DNA of 64,000 nucleotides from Teredinibacter haidensis (lineage in GTDB: Bacteria; Pseudomonadota; Gammaproteobacteria; Pseudomonadales; Cellvibrionaceae). Below the pieces are notes generated by a model that was not told the origin of the DNA, did not search any database, and was given only the letters and a program-made list of their open reading frames with translations. The position numbers and the translations under genes were made by a program. Below, piece by piece: positions 8,621 through 17,532 of the stretch. The stretch spans positions 868,001-932,000 of the forward strand of contig NZ_CP060084.1 in assembly GCF_014211975.1 (NCBI RefSeq), given 5' to 3'. Position 1 is the stretch's first letter; every line of letters begins with the position of its first letter.

Positions 8621-11600
8621 CTAGCCTTGCTTAACATCTTTTCGATGTACCCACTGATACAACACTGGAAGTACGAGCAAGGTTAAGATAGTTGAGGAGA
8701 TAATTCCTCCAATCACAACAGTCGCAAGTGGGCGTTGGACCTCGGCACCGGTACCGGTATTCAGTGCCATCGGCACAAACCCCAAACTTGCGACAAGTGC
8801 CGTCATTAACACTGGCCGTAGTCGGATCATGGCTCCGTCTACGATGGACTGGGTCAATTCTCCCGTCTCATGCCAAAGTTGACGTATGAAAGCGAGCATC
8901 ACCAGACCATTCAGAACGGCTACCCCTGATAAAGCGATGAACCCGATGCCAGCGGAGATCGATAACGGCATATCACGTAAATACAGTGATAACACGCCAC
9001 CAGTGAGCGCGAGTGGCACACCACTGAAAATAATCAATGCATCTTTGAGTGAAGCAAAGGCCATGACCAGCAAACCCAAAATCACTATCAGAGTGAGTGG
9101 CACCACAAGGGATAGTCGCTGACTGGCCGATTCCAACTGTTCAAAGGTGCCGCCGTAATCTAACCAGTAGCCTGGAGGGATATCGGCCTGTTCGTGAATT
9201 TCCTTTTTTACCTCACTAACAAAACTTCCCAGGTCTCGCCCGCGCACGTTTGCGGTTACTACAACACGTCGTTTCCCATTTTCTCGACTAATTTGTGCCG
9301 GAGAAGGCGCAATACTGAGAGTCGCCACTTCTTCCAGAGGGACATAGTCGCCGTTGGGAAGAGGAACAGGTAAGGATTTAAGTCCTTCGATATCCCGTCT
9401 GAGCAGCTCGGGAAGGCGCACGATCAGCTCGAAGCGACGATCTCCTTCGTATAAAACACCCGCTGATTCGCCGCCTATTGCTGCAGCAATCCAATCCTGT
9501 AGTTGAATCACATTCAAACCATAGCGACCGAGTGTTTCTCGTTTGGGACTCACTGACAAGGATGGCAACCCCTCCACTTGCTCCATTCGGACATCGGCAG
9601 CGCCTTCAATCTTGCTTACAACCTGTAGGATGTCTTTTGCGGTAAGGGTCAGTTGGTCCAGGTCATCACCAAATATTTTTATTCCCAGATCTGCTCGCAC
9701 ACCCGAAATGAGTTCGTTAAAACGCATTTGTATGGGTTGAGTGAATTCATAATTATTGCCGGGTAGTTGCCACAGTGCTTCTTCTATTTCTTCAAGTAAT
9801 TCATTCTTTGTTTTTGATGGTTCTGCCCATACATTCCTGGGTTTTAGAATCACAAAAATATCAGCAATACTTGGCGGCATAGGATCAGTGGCTACTTCTG
9901 GTGTGCCTATTCGAGCAAAGACTTTATCGACCTCCGGAAACGCTTTAATGCGCTGTTCCAGAACCTCCTGCATTTCGACAGATTGTTCCAAGCCTGTACC
10001 GGGTATGCGTAGCGCTTGAAGAGCAATGTCACCTTCGTTTAACTGCGGCACAAATTCTGATCCTAGAGTGGTCGCCAGCCAAATGCTGAACGCCACAAGA
10101 AGAGCTGCACCTGATACGACCACCCAGCGAAACTTGAGTGTGGCAAGCAGTAACGGACGATAAACAGATTTGGCTGCGCTGATGACGAGGCTTTCTTTTT
10201 CACTAATTTTTCCATTCATAATCACCGCGACGGCTGCAGGAACCAGCGTTAACGACAATATCATGGCAGAAATTAGCGCCATCACGACGGTCGCAGCCAT
10301 CGGGTGGAACATTTTTCCTTCAACGCCAGTCAAGCTAAATATCGGGATGTAGACGATGGTAATGATGGCGACACCGAACAGGCTTGGGCGTATCACTTCG
10401 GATGTAGCTTCAAATACCGTATTCAATCGTTCACGAAGGTCTTGCCGTCCACTCTGATGCTGTGCTTCAGCCAAGCGTCGAATACAATTTTCAACGATAA
10501 TTACAGCGCCATCGACAATCAAACCAAAATCGAGAGCCCCCAAGCTCATTAAATTGGCTGACACGCCCGTTTTTACCATGCCGGTTATCGTCATCAGCAT
10601 CGCCAAAGGAATGACTGCAGCGGTGATAAGTGAAGCACGTATATTCCCCAGCAATACAAATAACACAACAATAACGAGTAGCGCGCCTTCTAATAAATTT
10701 TTGCTTACTGTCTTAACGGCTTTATCAACCAGGCTTGTGCGATCGTATACCGCTTCCGCAATAACGCCTTCTGGCAGTGAGGCTTGTATATCCGTCAGTT
10801 TAAGCGCGACATCTCGTGCCACTGTACGTGAGTTTTCGCCAATCAACATCATGGCGGTTCCCAGTACTGTCTCCACACCATTTCGCGTTGCGGCGCCGGT
10901 ACGGAGCTCCTTTCCTATCGCAACTTCTGCAACATCATCTATTTTCACGGGCACGCCATCATTTTGCTTGATGATGACCTGACGAATCTCTTCAATCGTG
11001 GCTAATTGACCTTGAGAACGCACCAATAATTGTTGGCCATTGGCTTCGATGTATCCGGCACCTCGGTTATCGTTATTTGCGCGAAGTGCATCAGCAACAT
11101 CTTCGAGACTGACCTGATGGTATAAAAGCTTTTCCGGGGTTGGCATCACATGGTATTGCTTGTTGTAGCCACCAATACTATTAACTTCAATTACGCCTTT
11201 TACTTGGGCGAGCTGAGGTTTAATAATCCAGTCCTGAATCTCTCGTAACGCAGTGGCCGTATACGGCTCGCCATTACTCATGCGCGCAGATGGATCTGCT
11301 TGAACCGTATACATAAATATCTCGCCAAGACCGGTCGATATGGGGCCCATCTCTGGCTCCAGCCCGGCAGGCAACACACTTTTAATCGCACCAAGGCGCG
11401 CATTAATCAGGTTTCTAGCGAAATAGATATCGGTGCCTTCTTCAAATACCACCGTGACTTGAGATAAGCCATAGCGAGATAAAGAACGCGTGTGCGAAAG
11501 CTTGGGCAAGCCGGCAAGAGCCGTCTCAACGGGATAGGTGATCCGTTGTTCCGCCTCCAGAGGCGAATAGCCTGGTGCCGAGGTATTAATTTGTACCTGT

Positions 11601-11734
11601 ACATTGGTGATATCCGGTACTGCATCAATGGGGAGTTTTTGATAACTCCACACGCCAATACCAACAATCACCAAAATAAAACTTAAAAATAGAAAACGCC
11701 TCTCTATCGCGAGGCGCAAAATTGATTCAATCAT
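8621..11734 (-). CDS. czcA: CzcA/CusA-family heavy-metal RND efflux pump, copy 2
   Basis: This 1037-residue RND pump is closely similar along its whole length to the copy at 181-3297. It shares the MIESILRLAIERR start and the DFGLIVDGAVIIVEN signature of the Zn/Co/Cd group. The adaptor gene ends 9 bases before its start. It is the last gene of the second minus-strand czc operon, which appears to begin with the CDF gene at 16065. Differences from copy 1 are spread through the periplasmic loops, so this looks like an old paralogue or a separately acquired pump rather than a recent duplication. Confidence 0.93.
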   Translation of the reverse strand: MIESILRLAIERRFLFLSFILVIVGIGVWSYQKLPIDAVPDITNVQVQINTSAPGYSPLEAEQRITYPVETALAGLPKLSHTRSLSRYGLSQVTVVFEEGTDIYFARNLINARLGAIKSVLPAGLEPEMGPISTGLGEIFMYTVQADPSARMSNGEPYTATALREIQDWIIKPQLAQVKGVIEVNSIGGYNKQYHVMPTPEKLLYHQVSLEDVADALRANNDNRGAGYIEANGQQLLVRSQGQLATIEEIRQVIIKQNDGVPVKIDDVAEVAIGKELRTGAATRNGVETVLGTAMMLIGENSRTVARDVALKLTDIQASLPEGVIAEAVYDRTSLVDKAVKTVSKNLLEGALLVIVVLFVLLGNIRASLITAAVIPLAMLMTITGMVKTGVSANLMSLGALDFGLIVDGAVIIVENCIRRLAEAQHQSGRQDLRERLNTVFEATSEVIRPSLFGVAIITIVYIPIFSLTGVEGKMFHPMAATVVMALISAMILSLTLVPAAVAVIMNGKISEKESLVISAAKSVYRPLLLATLKFRWVVVSGAALLVAFSIWLATTLGSEFVPQLNEGDIALQALRIPGTGLEQSVEMQEVLEQRIKAFPEVDKVFARIGTPEVATDPMPPSIADIFVILKPRNVWAEPSKTKNELLEEIEEALWQLPGNNYEFTQPIQMRFNELISGVRADLGIKIFGDDLDQLTLTAKDILQVVSKIEGAADVRMEQVEGLPSLSVSPKRETLGRYGLNVIQLQDWIAAAIGGESAGVLYEGDRRFELIVRLPELLRRDIEGLKSLPVPLPNGDYVPLEEVATLSIAPSPAQISRENGKRRVVVTANVRGRDLGSFVSEVKKEIHEQADIPPGYWLDYGGTFEQLESASQRLSLVVPLTLIVILGLLVMAFASLKDALIIFSGVPLALTGGVLSLYLRDMPLSISAGIGFIALSGVAVLNGLVMLAFIRQLWHETGELTQSIVDGAMIRLRPVLMTALVASLGFVPMALNTGTGAEVQRPLATVVIGGIISSTILTLLVLPVLYQWVHRKDVKQG

Positions 11735-11743
11735 AATGCACCC

Positions 11744-12640
11744 CTAGTCGTCGTCTTCAGCTTCGGATTTCAAAATATCCGCTTTGATTAAGTAGCTATT
11801 TTCAGAAACATATTCGGCCCCATGTTCCAGCCCTGAAACAACCTCAATGAAATTGTCGTCGGATTTCCCTAGTACCAGAGGCGCAAACTCATAAGCTTCA
11901 CCTTCTTTAACAAACACGCCTAATCGTTCCCCCAATTCTTGTACGGCGTCTTTCGTCACCACCAAAGACACGTCAAATTCATTGGTATGTATTTTCCCTT
12001 TGGCAAGCAGACCTAAAGAAAGCCTTAATTCATCGTTATCAAGCTTGACGCGCGCAAGTACGTATGGTTTATCTTCAGCCGGTATTAGGTGGGCTACATC
12101 GGAACGAATAGTCTTATCGTTGATGGTGATAGAAACAGGCTGTCCCGCGCTCACTTTTGCTTGCTTTTCCGGGTAAATACGGAACTCTATCCACACCGTA
12201 TCCAAGTTGGTAATCGTCAATAACCGCCGTTGTTGTGTCGGTTCACCTGGGTTCGCGTGGCGTTGCACAATAACCCCGGATGCCGGAGCGTGTATTGGAT
12301 AGCTTTTTAAGCTTTCATTTGACTCAATGGTCGCGATGCGATCACCTTTTTTAACGGTATCGCCGATTGCAACATTGACTGATTTGATAATGCCGGGGAA
12401 ACGCGCATAAATTTCGTGACTGTTCTCAGGCGCTTGTGTCACGCTCCCATAGACGGTAACGGTTTGACTGATTGTCCCTGCCGTTGCTTTTGCGGTAACA
12501 ATACCTACCTTGGTAGATAACTCGTCGTTAATTCGACTAATTTCTTCATATTCTTCATCATCGTCGTCATCTGCCAAGGTGGATTGAATCGGCGCTAAAA
12601 CGCCAAGCAATAAAAATAGTGAGAGTAAGTATTTATTCAT
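11744..12640 (-). CDS. czcB: CzcB-type periplasmic adaptor, copy 2
   Basis: The gene encodes 298 residues from the ATG at 12640, chosen because an AGGAAAAACA ribosome-binding site precedes it. An upstream in-frame start at 12676 would add 12 residues before the signal peptide and looks less likely. The signal peptide (MNKYLLSLFLLLGVLAP) is followed by a short acidic run (DDDDDEEYEE) and the adaptor fold (YARFPGIIKSVNV, GDTVKKGDRIATIES, HAPASGVIVQRHANPGE). It lacks the long His-rich extension of copy 1, which may mean a different metal-capture mode. Confidence 0.9.
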   Translation of the reverse strand: MNKYLLSLFLLLGVLAPIQSTLADDDDDEEYEEISRINDELSTKVGIVTAKATAGTISQTVTVYGSVTQAPENSHEIYARFPGIIKSVNVAIGDTVKKGDRIATIESNESLKSYPIHAPASGVIVQRHANPGEPTQQRRLLTITNLDTVWIEFRIYPEKQAKVSAGQPVSITINDKTIRSDVAHLIPAEDKPYVLARVKLDNDELRLSLGLLAKGKIHTNEFDVSLVVTKDAVQELGERLGVFVKEGEAYEFAPLVLGKSDDNFIEVVSGLEHGAEYVSENSYLIKADILKSEAEDDD

Positions 12641-12695
12641 TGTTTTTCCTATTTGATCCACGTATCGATGGATCACTCAAATTGTTAAAAACGGT

Positions 12696-13967
12696 TTATT
12701 GAGAGAGCGATGCACCGGTCAACTGTTCGATTAGAACCTGGCTTATCTGCACATTCGTGGCGGCATCGATAAGGGCTTGTTTTGCAGCGAGCAACTCTTC
12801 CTGTGCGGCGACAAGATCTTGATATCGATATCGTCCGTTTTCATACGCTTTTTTTGTTAATTGAAATGCCTTTTCCAAAGCGGGGATGGCCGTGTCTTCC
12901 ATCTTCATCACAGCGTCCATGTTTTGGTTTCGTAGAGACCAAGCTTCGAAGAGTTTTGCATGCAAACGCAGGAGAGAGTCTTGCCTGGCATACTGGATGG
13001 CGTTGCGTTCAGCGAGTGCGGCTTTAACTTCACCTCGGTTTCGCTTGGATGCAAACAGCGGCATTGACAGGCCAGCGGTTAACGCAGAATCACCGGTATC
13101 TTCAAAGCGCCTAACACCTGCACGCCAGGTAATATCGCTGCGACCACTTGCGCGAGCTAACGTGACTTCCGCATCTTTTATTCGTGCATCACTCGCAAAT
13201 ACCTGAAGAGAAGGCGATGTTTTAATGCGCGCATAAAGCTGATCGAAACTCTCGTTTTTACCAAATTCGAATAAGTTTGCATTAAGGCGATTAAATGTGG
13301 GTAATGTGTCTCCCCAAAAGCGTACCATTAGTACTTTTTGTCGTTTCAGCCTAGCGGTTAACGCCGCTAGTTGAAGTTCTGCCCGTGTGACGGCTGCTTG
13401 TGCACGCATGACTTCAGCTTCAGACGTAGCCCCTCGCTTTGCTCGTGTTTGTACGGCCCGGAATAATGATCGCGACAGATTCAATGAGTTGTTAGCAAGG
13501 TCGATATTTGCTTGCGTCGCTAGGCCTTCAATAAATAATTGGGCCAGTTGACCCAAGACATCCAAAGTGGCCGCTTGCTGTTCCCAGTGGTTTTTATTGA
13601 TTCGAGCATCCACTAGGGACATACGCGCCTTGCGCTTGCCCCCCATCTCAATAACTGATGAGAGTAGTAGCGTGGTTTCAGCGCCATCAAACCCTTGGGT
13701 ATCGCCGGTCCCCGCAAAATTTTCCATTTCGAGTTCGAGTTCTATTGCAGGGCGTAAAGAGTGTATTTGCTTTCGAGCTTCAAACATTTCAGTAGCGAAG
13801 GTGTACTGATATAGCTGCGGGTTACGTTCTAGAGTCTGGGCAACGGCGTCTTTTAGTGTAAGAGTAGGTTCAGCACTTGCATAGCTATGAGAAGCGGATA
13901 TACCGACGACCAAAACTATAGCTGACAGGCAAATCGCCCGACACCGATTAAGTGTGTTAAATCGCAT
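12696..13967 (-). CDS. czcC: CzcC-type outer-membrane efflux protein, copy 2
   Basis: This 423-residue TolC-family channel has the same length and layout as copy 1: a signal peptide ending near SYAS, then LTLKDAVAQTLERNPQL, and near the C-terminus KKAYENGRYRYQDLVAAQEEL. It lies between the Cys-rich small gene and the adaptor gene in the second operon and should dock with the CzcB and CzcA encoded directly downstream. Some 60-70 bases separate it from each neighbour, without an obvious terminator. Confidence 0.92.
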   Translation of the reverse strand: MRFNTLNRCRAICLSAIVLVVGISASHSYASAEPTLTLKDAVAQTLERNPQLYQYTFATEMFEARKQIHSLRPAIELELEMENFAGTGDTQGFDGAETTLLLSSVIEMGGKRKARMSLVDARINKNHWEQQAATLDVLGQLAQLFIEGLATQANIDLANNSLNLSRSLFRAVQTRAKRGATSEAEVMRAQAAVTRAELQLAALTARLKRQKVLMVRFWGDTLPTFNRLNANLFEFGKNESFDQLYARIKTSPSLQVFASDARIKDAEVTLARASGRSDITWRAGVRRFEDTGDSALTAGLSMPLFASKRNRGEVKAALAERNAIQYARQDSLLRLHAKLFEAWSLRNQNMDAVMKMEDTAIPALEKAFQLTKKAYENGRYRYQDLVAAQEELLAAKQALIDAATNVQISQVLIEQLTGASLSQ

Positions 13968-14025
13968 AAAATGATCCTGATTAAGTCAATCTATTCCGCG
14001 TTAGCGGAGTGAATAGTTTGTTTAA

Positions 14026-14379
14026 TTAAGATCGTAAGATAGGAGGGCGTTGGAGAGGACTAGGCACTTCAGAGGAGATGCGTTTACGATAATCAGGGAC
14101 ATTTGTTCGTGCTTTTTGAAACGTAAAACTCAACGTTTTAACTAAAATCACGGGACAACCATGTCCATGGCAAAGGCTGCAGTGACTGCAATCGTGCTCC
14201 TCTTCAAGCGGATCAATATTTGTTTCAGGCGGATCAATCTCGCCGAGCCCAATTAGAATATTATTAATTGAAAAATTATCCGAGCCTGACTGTGTTATCT
14301 GGTCTACATCGGCCATAGCGATGCTCGACTGAAAAACCGTCAATACGAGCATCAAATATATTAGGGTGGGTTTTACCAT
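14026..14379 (-). CDS. Small secreted Cys/His-rich protein, paralogue in czc operon 2
   Basis: The start at 14379 is chosen because MVKPTLIYLMLVLTVFQSS aligns directly with the start and signal peptide of the paralogue at 6009-6365. A TTG at 14427 overlapping the upstream stop is possible but would add a poorly fitting leader. The mature part is acidic (IDPPETNIDPLEEE), then carries DCSHCSLCHGHGCP, and ends L.RPPILRS. Conservation of the Cys/His cluster and tail in both operons argues that it is a real, functional component of this type of efflux system. Metal binding is inferred. Confidence 0.72.
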   Translation of the reverse strand: MVKPTLIYLMLVLTVFQSSIAMADVDQITQSGSDNFSINNILIGLGEIDPPETNIDPLEEEHDCSHCSLCHGHGCPVILVKTLSFTFQKARTNVPDYRKRISSEVPSPLQRPPILRS

Positions 14380-14423
14380 CAGGGCTGCCACTAGATTTCG
14401 ATTAAAAAATACATAATAGGATG

Positions 14424-15131
14424 TCAAGAATTCACATTTAACCTGGGAACAATAAATATTTCTGTCTCGCCATTTAACACAAAGATGAAGTGTTCACTCT
14501 CACCAAGTTTTGTGCCGCTAACCAACCTGCCGCCATAAGCTTTTACTTGAATGGGTGCTAGTTCTATATTGCCTTTCATCAATAAATACAGGCTGTGTAT
14601 CGCTGCAGGGTAAAAATGTTTTAGCCAATATTCGCGATCTTTCGATAATTGAGATTCCGAAATATTCGCAAATTGTATCGTTCGTTCCTTGCAATAACGG
14701 AAATGCACCTCGATGGAGGAATCTATGTCTGTTGAAAAGTTTTGAAAGCCTAACTTAGGTAGGTTTGAGTCCCAAAACCTTAGGGTCCAGTTATAGTCTG
14801 CGTCATTGAAATGCAGATCGGCAAGATCGAGCCAATCCCCAGCATATGTGGCCGTGTTATTTAGGCGTATTTTATTGCCCTTGGCTACTTCCTTTAAAGC
14901 ATTGGTTATATCTTTGGCCGCCTGATCGAAACTTTTTGTTTTTTCCTGTGCTGCGGGGCTTATATTGTCAAAAATAATGGCATTCACTGCCTTTTTTTGG
15001 GTTAAGTCCTCGATACCAATAGAAGTAATATTGTTTGGCCGATTGTTGCTAACACATGCGCAGAGCACGCCACTGATGAGCAGTAGCGTCAATGGCTTAA
15101 TGGTGACTAGTTGTCGGATTGTATTGACCAT
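14424..15131 (-). CDS. Lipoprotein of unknown function in the CDF-czc operon
   Basis: This 235-residue protein has a lipoprotein signal peptide (PLTLLLISGVLCAC, lipobox cysteine near residue 26). I do not recognise the mature sequence. It is mixed alpha/beta in appearance, with aromatic-rich stretches such as DYNWTLRFWDSNLPKLGF and a C-terminal EHFIFVLNGETEIFIVPRL. The gene starts 7 bases after the CDF stop codon and ends next to the Cys/His-rich small gene, so it is co-transcribed with metal efflux genes. It has no counterpart in czc operon 1. Confidence 0.75.
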   Translation of the reverse strand: MVNTIRQLVTIKPLTLLLISGVLCACVSNNRPNNITSIGIEDLTQKKAVNAIIFDNISPAAQEKTKSFDQAAKDITNALKEVAKGNKIRLNNTATYAGDWLDLADLHFNDADYNWTLRFWDSNLPKLGFQNFSTDIDSSIEVHFRYCKERTIQFANISESQLSKDREYWLKHFYPAAIHSLYLLMKGNIELAPIQVKAYGGRLVSGTKLGESEHFIFVLNGETEIFIVPRLNVNS

Positions 15132-15138
15132 ATCGCGT

Positions 15139-16065
15139 TTATTTCAGTCGCAAGATGCGAACCGCCCCCCACATAACCAGGCCTGCTATTAATAGGCCGA
15201 TGACCAAATCTGGCATTTGAGACCCTGTCACCGCTACTAGAATTCCCGCTGTTATCACGCCCGCATTGGCCAACACGTCATTGGCAGAAAATATCCAGCT
15301 CGCTTTCATATGGGAGCCTTGGTTTCGCGATTTGAAGATCAACAAGAGACAGGTAATATTCGCTATCAAGGCCACGGCGCCAAAGCTCATCATGAGCACC
15401 GAGACCGGTTCACTTCCATATAGGAAGCGTCTGACAACCTCCAATAGAACACCCAGAGCAAGTGCAATCTGCAACCAACCCGAAAAGTGAGCCGCTTTGA
15501 GTTTAAGCTTGGCCGCCTTGCCCACTGCATATAACGACACGCCGTAGACCGCCGCATCGGCGAACATATCCAGTGAGTCGGCGATAAGCCCTGTCGATTG
15601 CGCCACAATGCCCACGCCGAGCTCAAGTACAAACATGGCCGCGTTAATGGCCAACAGCCATTTTAATACTTGAGATTCACGCGTTTCATTGATTGTTGTG
15701 GCTTCCAAGGCAGCCTGAACCGCATTGTGATCTACTGACTCGAATGAGACCAAGGTTGCGCCGAGGCCAACAGACGTCATGGCTTTTTCCACTTTATCCG
15801 CCATATCAGGGTGATATATATGCACCTTGCGTCCGGGCAAGTCGAATTCGAATACGACGGTTGCTTCAAAGCTAGCAAAAGCCGTACGAATCAAGTTCTC
15901 TTCGGATGGGCAATCCATCTTAGGAACGTCAAATACGCTCAGGTGGCTCATTTCAGTCTGAGCATCACTTTCTGCTTGTGATTCAGGTTGCAATGACGCG
16001 CCTTGACTGGCGTTGCAACCACAAGTCTTCGAGTCTTCAGTCATAACCGGCTCTTGTTTACACAT
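15139..16065 (-). CDS. CDF-family metal transporter with N-terminal HMA-like domain
   Basis: The gene encodes 308 residues. The N-terminus has CGCNAS followed by an HMA-like fold with MDCPSEENLIR (about residues 50-60) in place of the usual GMTCxxC. The C-terminal part is a six-helix cation diffusion facilitator core with ADSLDMFADAA (about residue 165) and SANDVLANAGVI (about residue 265), which supply the metal-site aspartates. The usual cytoplasmic C-terminal domain is absent. The start is uncertain. The promoter -10 box at 16074-16079 places transcription start only 1-3 bases from the ATG at 16065, so the true start is either leaderless there or the ATG at 16044 (MTEDSKTCG). It heads the second czc operon under MerR control. 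Confidence 0.85.
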   Translation of the reverse strand: MCKQEPVMTEDSKTCGCNASQGASLQPESQAESDAQTEMSHLSVFDVPKMDCPSEENLIRTAFASFEATVVFEFDLPGRKVHIYHPDMADKVEKAMTSVGLGATLVSFESVDHNAVQAALEATTINETRESQVLKWLLAINAAMFVLELGVGIVAQSTGLIADSLDMFADAAVYGVSLYAVGKAAKLKLKAAHFSGWLQIALALGVLLEVVRRFLYGSEPVSVLMMSFGAVALIANITCLLLIFKSRNQGSHMKASWIFSANDVLANAGVITAGILVAVTGSQMPDLVIGLLIAGLVMWGAVRILRLK

Positions 16066-16073
16066 TAATAGAA

Positions 16074-16104
16074 AGTGTAAACTCTGTAGTAACTATAGAG
16101 TCAA
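16074..16104 (-). promoter_or_regulatory. MerR-family promoter/operator between the CDF operon and the regulator gene
   Basis: On the minus strand TTGACT (16099-16104) and TACACT (16074-16079) are 19 bases apart, with the dyad ACTCTATAGTTACTACAGAGT in the spacer region. This agrees with known CadR/PbrR operators (CTATAG..ACTA.AG). It lies between the divergent CDF and merR-type genes. It probably serves both autoregulation and metal-induced activation. Confidence 0.88.
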
Positions 16105-16122
16105 GGGGCGGGTTGATGAAAG

Positions 16123-16521
16123 ATGAAAATTGGTGAGCTGGCAAAACGCAGTGGCTGCTCAGTGCAGACCATCCGGTACTATGAAAGGGAGGGGTTATTG
16201 AGTTCTGTTGCGCGCAGCGAGGGGAGCTTTCGGTTGTATGACAAGCAAGCGGAAGAGCGGCTGATGCTCGTTAAGCGTTGCCGCAGCCTGGATCTTACTT
16301 TGGTGGAAGTGAAGCAGCTATTGACCCTCACCCAAGAGCCTGACTCAGCGTGTGATGAAGTGAATCAGATCGTTGACCAGCATATCCAGCGAGTGGAGGA
16401 TAGAATCGCTGAACTTCAAGATCTACATAGCCAGCTAATAGGGTTAAGAGGGCATTGTGCAGATAATCGTACTGTTGAACAGTGTGGAATAATCAGGGGG
16501 CTAAAAGCGGAAGGGGGATGA
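16123..16521 (+). CDS. MerR-family Cd(II)/Pb(II)-responsive regulator (CadR/PbrR-like)
   Basis: The gene encodes 132 residues. An N-terminal winged HTH (MKIGELAKRSGCSVQTIRYYE) is followed by a long dimerisation helix and a metal-binding end. Cysteines at about 77 (DSACDE), 113 (GHCAD) and 120 (VEQCG) match the three-cysteine pattern of CadR/PbrR proteins. It is divergent from the CDF operon and shares the 57-base intergenic region holding a 19-bp-spacer promoter. The FTR1 permease promoter 7.5 kb away has the same architecture, so this regulator probably controls both. No other MerR-type metal regulator is visible in the window. Confidence 0.9.
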   Translation: MKIGELAKRSGCSVQTIRYYEREGLLSSVARSEGSFRLYDKQAEERLMLVKRCRSLDLTLVEVKQLLTLTQEPDSACDEVNQIVDQHIQRVEDRIAELQDLHSQLIGLRGHCADNRTVEQCGIIRGLKAEGG

Positions 16522-16797
16522 GGCAAATATTTGAGGTTATGCCCTGAGATGAGCAAGAGTATGAATATTGGTGTGGTCTTGAGCTGTATCTGGTGTAGAT
16601 TGATCCGCTCATGATTAATCTAAATCGAGCCTATTTGGGCCATTCGGCATTTCTAAAAGCGCCCCTGTGACCATGATTGCGCCAGCAACACACTAAACAA
16701 TTATGCTGGTATGCGTGAGTATGCTCGCAGCAAGCCCATTTAATCCTATCAAGACAGCCTGACCCCTCCATTCAGACCTCTTTTTTAGTGTTCTTGG
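16522..16797 (+). other. Gap between metal and defence regions
   Basis: I see no gene in this stretch: short frames only, without ribosome-binding sites. It separates the metal-resistance block from the defence block and may be a boundary between two acquired segments (inference). Confidence 0.5.
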
Positions 16798-16844
16798 TTG
16801 AAAGCTTGAGTATACTAAGATACGCTAGTCCTAAATCCTAGGAC
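16798..16844 (+). promoter_or_regulatory. Promoter with palindromic operator upstream of the HTH-nucleotidyltransferase cluster
   Basis: TTGAAA (16798-16803) and TACGCT (16821-16826) are 17 bases apart. Directly after the -10 box lies the perfect inverted repeat GTCCTA-AATCC-TAGGAC (16828-16844), which would cover the transcription start. The HTH protein encoded at 16870 is the obvious candidate repressor. Confidence 0.6.
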
Positions 16845-16869
16845 GCGGGACATAGAGGGGTGATGCGCT

Positions 16870-17532
16870 TTGAAAAGTCAAGATATATTATTGTTGCTGA
16901 AGCTTGTATCCCTACGGAAACAAGAACAGCGAATTGAGGGCGGCTCCGAAAGCAATGCCTGGCCCTCTGGCTGGCAGGACTGGGAGGTTATTGAAGAGGA
17001 GCAGTCCGCTCTTGATGATTTTCTGCTTCCAGAGAGAAGGTTTGGTGTTAATGAATATATCTCCACTCTATATACCGCAAGGAAGCTTGAGGCCGACACC
17101 GGGATAAGCAAGTCTCAAATCAATCTGGCGTTAAACCGCTGCCTCGATATTGGTTTAGCGAAAAAAGACCGAAAGCTAGGGGTTCCCAGGGCTAATGTTC
17201 GAGCCTTATTTGAATTTATTGTCTTTGGCCTTAAATATGTATTTCCTGCTAAGCCAAAAGAAATCACTCGGGGTATCGCCACCGCTTTTGCCGCGCCAGT
17301 ATTGAAAGACAAGCTGATGAGCGCTGGAGAGTTTGTGCCTATTTGGCCGGACGCAAAAGGCAATACAAAAGGGCAGGCTGTAGAGCCATTATACAAGTCC
17401 GTGGGGCATGCAATAAGGCGAGATCCTGAAATGTATTCCTTGCTGGCTTTGGTCGATGCTATGCGTCTAGGGCAGCCTCGTGAGAAGGCCCTTGCAGCTG
17501 ACTTGCTTAAGCAGAGCCTTGGGGTTTCATGA
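16870..17532 (+). CDS. HTH protein paired with a nucleotidyltransferase (probable antitoxin/regulator)
   Basis: The gene encodes 220 residues from a TTG start, with GAGGGG 9 bases upstream. The first 140 residues contain a MarR-like or winged HTH (SLRKQEQ..., TGISKSQINLALNRCLDIGLAKKD). The second half is a conserved-looking region (LFEFIVFGLKYVFPAKP, KGQAVEPLYKSV, ALVDAMRLGQPREKALAADLL) that I recall from proteins encoded directly before AbiEii-like nucleotidyltransferases. Its stop overlaps the next gene's start (ATGA), so the two are translationally coupled. By analogy with AbiEi/AbiEii it would be the DNA-binding antitoxin. The palindrome at 16828-16844 is a likely operator. Confidence 0.7.
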   Translation: MKSQDILLLLKLVSLRKQEQRIEGGSESNAWPSGWQDWEVIEEEQSALDDFLLPERRFGVNEYISTLYTARKLEADTGISKSQINLALNRCLDIGLAKKDRKLGVPRANVRALFEFIVFGLKYVFPAKPKEITRGIATAFAAPVLKDKLMSAGEFVPIWPDAKGNTKGQAVEPLYKSVGHAIRRDPEMYSLLALVDAMRLGQPREKALAADLLKQSLGVS

